Assembly: GCA_963854835.1 (NCBI GenBank)
Contig: OY978525.1
Span: 109,004,917-109,068,916, forward strand
Source: Megamerina dolium
Lineage: Eukaryota; Arthropoda; Insecta; Diptera; Megamerinidae
Direction of reading: 5' to 3'
DNA: 64,000 bases
The notes under the pieces were generated by a model that worked only from the letters and a program-made list of their open reading frames with translations, did no database searches and was not told where the DNA came from. Positions 58,531-64,000 of this stretch are shown piece by piece (the stretch's first letter is position 1; each line of letters starts with the position of its first letter). The position numbers and the translations under genes were made by a program.

Positions 58531-59655
58531 ATCCTTCTTCTTCTTATGTGGCCATAATAACCGATAATCTATTTAGGCCGAACATATAATGGGGTGCCAG
58601 TCTTCTCTGTTCTTCACTTGCTGGCGCCAATTGGATATTCCAAGCTCCGCCAAGTTACCCAACACTTGGCCCTTCCAACGGAGGTTTGGTCTTCCGCTTC
58701 TTCTGCGTTCTCCAGCGGGTGCCGAATTAAATACCCTCTTCGCTGGAGCATCTTCTTCCATTCGCTCGACATGATCCAGCCAGCGCAGCCGCTGAATAAT
58801 GATCCGCTTGACTATGTCAATATGTCAGCGTACAGCTCAGGCAGCTCTTCGTTGTACCTCACTCGGTACTCGCCATCAACGCAAATAGGTCCGAAGATCC
58901 TGCGCAGAACATTTCTCTCGAAAACTCAAAGTATCCTCTCATTCGTGGTGGAAATTGTCCAGGCTTATGCGCCATATATTAGGACAAGAATAATGAGAGA
59001 CTTGTAGAGTGTGATTTTCGATCGACGAGAGAGGGCTCGACTACTCAATTGCTTACTCAGCCCAAAGTAATACCTCTTAGCAATAGTTATTCTACGCATG
59101 ATATCCAGGCTGACGTCATTACAGTTGTTGATGCTGGTTCCAAGATAGACGAAGTTGTTGGTTGAAGAAGTCACACAGAATAACGAGGAGAGAGGTCCTT
59201 CGCAATTTTCACTGCGCAACGTGAGTTAAGCAGTGTCATTCTGCAAAGTTGAATGAGTTTTGCAGGTATACAAAATTCAGCCATAGTTGTGTAGAGATAA
59301 TCCCTTATCGGACTGTCGAAAGCGGCGAATAGGTGTCGATCTGTTTATTTTGGGTCTTCTCCAGGATTAGGCGTAGTGTGAAAATTTGATTGATGGTGGA
59401 TTTCTTCTAAACAACTCGGCAGGCAGGCTATCTGCACCTGCTGCTTTGTTATTCTTCAGTCTCATTATGGCTGTTTTAACCTCATCATTGTCGGGTGGTG
59501 AAACGTCAACACCATCATCCGTAATTGAGGTGTTCGGGCAATCTCCTCCACTGGCGGAATTGTTCGTAGCATTGCTATTCAGTAACTTGGAGAAGTGTTC
59601 CCTCCATAGACTCAGTACGCTGTGGACATCCTTAAACAGAATATTATGTTAACGT
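58531..59655 (-). mobile_element. Non-LTR retrotransposon copy C, with large internal deletions
   Basis: Same family as copies A and B. From high to low: DVHSVLSLWREHFSKLLNSN (about 59630-59575), SITDDGVDVSPPDNDEV, IMRLKNNKAAGADSLPAELF (about 59460-59405), then short leftover pieces in place of most of the reverse transcriptase including the YADD box, FVYLGTSINNCNDVSLDIM (from about 59155), RRSKITLYKSLIILVLIYG and the C-terminal part near 58600-58760. It ends in two or three AAG triplets (TTCTTCTT at about 58533-58540). The loss of the catalytic box makes it inert. Confidence 0.85.
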
Positions 59656-60919
59656 TTATTGTACCGTTAATTTTTGAATAAAATGCCAACAGTAACAAAT
59701 ACTGTTTTATTATTATCGAAAAGAATAATGATTGCATTGTTCTTCATTAGTACTTGTAAATTTATCTGACTATCTCTAGTTATTCGGTAGGTTGTTGACT
59801 TTATTCTAGTATTCGAATAAATCGAATACAAGTATTATTGTAATTAAAAACCAAGTGCGAACTGGTCTGTAGTACATACATATATATTATATTGTATATT
59901 AATGTTCTTAGCCAACGCAATCACTCGCTCATTAATTGTATGTGACATGCATTGAGTCATTTTATTTTTTTGGCACACTTACATGTATGCTAATACATAT
60001 AAATAATTACATAGATTCAAAAATATACATTTATTCTTGATTAAGATACATCTATATTCGCTTTAGTCATAACAAAGACCACTTACCTCTGCTCTGGTGG
60101 CTAATATACATACGATACATAGCCAAGTAAACAAGATGACGTCGTATGTATGTGCTACTTATCTGATCTGTGCATTTGTCAAATGAATAATAATAACAAA
60201 ATTAAATAAAAATAAGAAAAAAATAATATTTTAAGATATTAAAGAATAAAAATGTTTATTTTATCATACTATATTAATACTTTTCATTCAATATTTTTCA
60301 CATTGATAAAATATGTCACTGTATAACATATACATATTACATATATATGCGATAATAATTATAGAAATGATAAAAATTACGAAATTTATATTTGAAATTT
60401 TTTATTTTTTCTTGTCATATTTTCCTCTCATAACATGTATGCGTACAAATATTGTCAGCACATATGTTGACACATTTATCATATAAGTAATATGGCTATT
60501 TTGTCTATACATTCATATGTAGTATATAGCAAAATACTGCCCACTGTGGACAGTGTCTGTCGGTTTATTGTTAAAACAATGAAGAAAACTCATAAAATGA
60601 GAAAAATTCAAATAAATAATTTATATAAATATATATGTTTATTGTTGTTGTGTTTTTTTTTTTATTTTGTATTTTTTATTATTCTATAGATACATAAAAA
60701 TTTTCTTATAAATATTTAAAATTTTGCATTATATTATATTTACATTTTTCATCAAATTCGCTGGCAATGAATTTAATTGAAAAGTTAATGTGATTTAGAT
60801 TACTTTAGTAGGCGACAAAAACAAAAAAGTTATAAGTGTAAAATTATATCATGCATCAAAAATATACCAAATATAGAAATATTTTCTAACTTTGATTACA
60901 TACCTCAAGAATTACGCTA
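59656..60919. other. AT-rich intergenic DNA
   Basis: No gene seen. Confidence 0.5.
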
Positions 60920-61990
60920 TCGTAGGAGCTTCTCCACAAACATCCCAGACAGACAGACTGGAATGGAAAACGAATAACAACTTAATACCCTCAAAACATA
61001 ATTACGTTTGGTTTACAGATGGATCGAAGACAGTCTAAGACGGTACAGGTGCCGGGATATACGGTCCTAATACCCGCATATCTGTAGCAATGGGCTCGTG
61101 GCCAACTGTCTTCCAAACAGAAATACATGCTACAGAACTTTGTGCACGTCATCTACATGTCAAAGAGCTCAAAGGATCGCGCATTCTTATTCGCACAGAC
61201 AGCCAAGCTGCCATCAAATCTCTCTCCTCATGAGAGTTCTCCTCAAAACTAGTCACCAAATGCTTCCTTATCCTACAAAAACTCCCTATGCGAAATAAGG
61301 TCACATTATGTTGGGTGCCGGGGCACAACGGAATTCAGGGCGACTAGCGAGAGCTGGCTCGTCTTCTCTATTGACGTGCCCGGAACTTTTCTGCGGTATA
61401 AGCTGGGCATCGGCCAAAGCTATGATAGAAAAATATTACCACGACAAATACCTACTACAATGGAGAAATTCGACTGGTCTCCGTCAAGCGAAAACTCTCA
61501 TCAGCTTCGATACAGCTTTTGACAGAATTAGTCTTAGCAGAACAAACCTACGCCTAATAACCGGCTAACTCTCAGGACATAACTGGTTAAAATACTACCT
61601 CCACAAAATGGGACTATCCTCTGACACGGAGTGTAGACTCTGCCTGGAGGAGGATAAAACATCGATCCACATACTTTGCGAATGTCCGGTCTTGGCCAGA
61701 CTTCGCCTCAAACACTTTCAGCTGAGTTTCCCAATACCAGCTGCAATCATTAAAAGTTCAACAAGATCAATTCTATCCTTCAATAAAAAGATAGAGGAGA
61801 CTCAAGTGTCGTAGACGGGCTTGGGTAGAAAAGCTTTCATTTGGTTGCACTGCCCGTAACACTTGTGGTTTGCCCTCAGAGGTATCAGCTATAGGGCTGA
61901 TATCCTCTAACAGACCTTGGTCTGGTTTCGCATGGTCCACTAGATGAACATGGATTATGTCCTTGTTCCAACGTCACGCTCTCTTTTAAT
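60920..61990 (+). mobile_element. Non-LTR retrotransposon 3' part with RNase H domain, plus strand
   Basis: Reading frames with shifts and stops give YVWFTDGSKTV (RNase H Asp, about 61008-61040), EIHATELCARHLHVKELK (the RNase H Glu, from about 61120), RILIRTDSQAAIKSLSS (third, about 61180-61230), VTLCWVPGHNGIQG (last His region, about 61300-61340), a downstream Cys/His motif CRLCLEEDKTSIHILCECP (about 61632-61688) and LARLRLKHF. About 180 bases of 3' UTR follow the last stop. It is a different family from the fragment at 52.7 kb, judged by the Cys/His spacing and wording. Confidence 0.75.
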
Positions 61991-62699
61991 TAATTGATCA
62001 TACTCTCAAAATTAGAAAATTAGGGTTCGACGGAAAAATTAATGGCGGTCGGCTTAGCTCTTCATCCCTCCGGAGGCGATTTCTGTGCAGCTATAGGCTT
62101 ATTTGTCGATTTTCAGGTATTTTTACATTCATTATCTCTGGGTGTCCTCTTAAAATATGGAAATAGGTATAACTACATTTAAAGAAAATATTGCCTAAAA
62201 AAATTCATGAAGGTGGATCATATGTTATACTTTTCTATGCGAGTGGTGGCAGCGAATTTTGTAAAAATGTCAATTTTGTAAGGATTGAAGATAGGGAATA
62301 GATAGAGTCGGTATAAAAGTTGGTTAGAAAATATTAATGGGGGTCGCCCGTACATTTTACAGCTCTAGTGGCGACTTCTAGAAAGCTGTGATGTTATTTG
62401 TGAATCTTTCTCCCTTTTTTACCCATTTCTACATATTATTCAACCGTACTCCACCATTACAATTTTTGGTTTACACATATTTTTATAGAAAGTCATAAAT
62501 TTGATGATAGCTCCTGTATAAAATCCCATTATTAATGACCTCCATTTGTTACTATACCATGTAGTTTTGCTGGTAAAATATGTCGCTCGTTCTTAATTAC
62601 ACTAGTTTGAAGTTGAATTTAAACTATGAGCATTGATAAGAAATATTATTAATCTCATTCATATCACTTGTTTTTGTAATGATCACAAGCATACTTACA
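61991..62699. other. Intergenic DNA without visible gene
   Basis: No coding signal. The pair AATTAATGGCGGTCGGC (62038) and AATGGGGGTCGCCCG (62336) suggests a weak internal repeat. Confidence 0.35.
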
Positions 62700-62840
62700 T
62701 ACCACCTTGATCAGAAAGTTCCCGGAATAACCACCGGGCGTAGACAAAAGAGTACATCTATTTCTATGTGTGTTGGCGATTTTGGAATGATGGGAGCGCC
62801 ACACAGTGGTTATTCCGGGAACTTTTTGATCAAGGTGGTA
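62700..62840. mobile_element. MITE with ACCACCTTGATC ends
   Basis: TA followed by CCACCTTGATCAGAAAGTTC and, 100 bases on, the inverted partner ending GATCAAGGTGG and TA. Inside the TIR, CCCGGAATAACCAC is also inverted, so the TIR is about 34 bases long with one or two differences. TA flanks suggest the Tc1/mariner superfamily. Non-coding interior (AATGATGGGAGCGCCACAC). Confidence 0.8.
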
Positions 62841-64000
62841 CATACTCGTACAATATCTATTTCTATTTAAATTAATTACGTAGTGATTAGAAACAACTAC
62901 AATATGTAAAGACAAAAATAAATAAATATAATTTATATATTATTTTTTTAAAATAGTTTTACTCAGATAAGAAAATTACATTTAAAGTATACATTTGAAT
63001 TGAGTTCAGTGTTAACTAAGAAAATGTGATGCGCTGCTTACGTTTGTGAATGAAGAAATAATATAAATTATACATATAGTATTTGATATGATAAAGACAT
63101 TTTAATTGAATTAAATTCAACAAAAACTTTAATGTAATATTTTAGAAATTATGATAATTTTTGTGAAATTTTTTTTTAGACTTGTTTTTTTATTCCTTAA
63201 AGTATTTTCTTTAGTTTAGATAATAAATTTCTTTATTTGCAAGAGTGGAGAATGATTCATTAAATTGATTATAATTATCAAAAGATATAGAACATGATTA
63301 CGAAAATACATAGTCTGACACTTTGTATTGTTGACATTTGACAATATAGTCGTACTATAAATAGGCACATATATGCCATTACATGCCGTCGTTTTGTCAA
63401 AGCTAATCCATTTATCAGTCGTAGTAGCTATAGCACTAACTTATTTGAAAAACTAAAAACGAAATGATTATAAAATGAAATTAAATTGAACAGATAATCG
63501 CTAAAAATATCATACATACACTATCAGACTGTAGGCAGAGTCAAGCAAGATGTTGCTAATATACATATGATGCTATACATCGTGTTGCTTAAAAAAGAGA
63601 TGTTGATGACACATGCATTCTGGCGGAAGTGTGCTTTTGGTGCGTGATTTGCATATAAATCACGTGTTGAATAAATAAAAAAAATAAAAAAATATAAGAA
63701 ATAAATAAAAAAATAAGCATATGTTTGCATATACATATACACATATGTGCATATGTACATATAGTGTCACATATAAATGAGTGTGTCACAAATTCTCTGA
63801 TACATATGCATATGCGCTCGTACATATCTCAAATGCATTTTGCATTTGCTTGTTGATGTTGAAATTTATGCATTTTAATAATACTGCTGTCAAAATTTAA
63901 TTGATATTTTTAATTCTTATCGATGCATACTGATAGACATACTTAAGTTGGTTAGAGGCAAATAAATATAAATCTGTATATTTAGATGGGTGGTTGTCTA
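62841..64000. other. AT-rich intergenic DNA to window end
   Basis: No gene seen. TACATA/CATATG-type repeats dominate at 63715-63830. Confidence 0.5.

Noticed and set aside
1..64000. tRNA, rRNA, snRNA genes or CRISPR-type arrays
   Set aside because: No cloverleaf-type boxes, conserved RNA motifs or spaced direct repeats were recognised by eye. A covariance-model scan would be needed to exclude small RNA genes.

Overview
This is a window of insect nuclear DNA. It is AT-rich and has short spliceosomal introns with GT..AG ends, a ZAD-type zinc-finger gene, a TGIF/achintya-type TALE homeobox gene and a large load of Tc1/mariner-type elements. The abundance of ATGTACATA/CATATGTA-type motifs and several rosa-type mariner relics (a family I associate with Ceratitis rosa) make a higher fly, probably a tephritid fruit fly, the best guess. 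The species call is inference.

Layout. 1-20.8 kb holds no host gene that I can recognise. It is a graveyard of mariner-family relics, a fold-back element, a P-element-like relic with a THAP-type N-terminus, and two copies of one non-LTR retrotransposon, set in simple repeats. 20.85-39.3 kb is the host gene island. A three-unit tandem repeat lies directly before a three-exon gene of unknown function (+, 21725-23151). It converges on an intact single-exon gene for a piggyBac-transposase-derived protein (-, 23486-25498) whose active-site aspartates are mostly replaced. Next comes an eight-exon TGIF/achi-vis homeobox gene (+, 28659-31826), then, after a gap, a seven-exon ZAD plus four C2H2 finger gene (+, 36278-39291). 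39.3-64 kb is again dominated by transposons: an open mariner ORF with a damaged catalytic residue, further mariner relics, small terminal-inverted-repeat elements, RNase H-type LINE fragments, and one complete Tc1-like element with an intact DD34E transposase (55442-57092). Three orphan exon-like segments on the minus strand (40.0, 42.0 and 43.5 kb) may belong to one or more host genes that I cannot name.

Most notable points: (1) the piggyBac-derived gene looks domesticated, being long, open, lacking visible terminal repeats, lacking catalytic Asp at three of four positions, yet keeping its C-terminal cysteine domain; a TTAA-flanked piggyBac-type mini-element lies about 1.4 kb beyond its 5' end. 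(2) The TGIF-type gene is preceded by an exact TGACAGCTGTCA palindrome inside a cluster of TGTCA cores, which is the known binding preference of TGIF-class proteins, so autoregulation is a testable idea. (3) The Tc1-like element appears structurally complete. The genes do not form an operon-like unit. They are ordinary eukaryotic neighbours, except that the unknown gene and the piggyBac-derived gene share a very compact 3' end.
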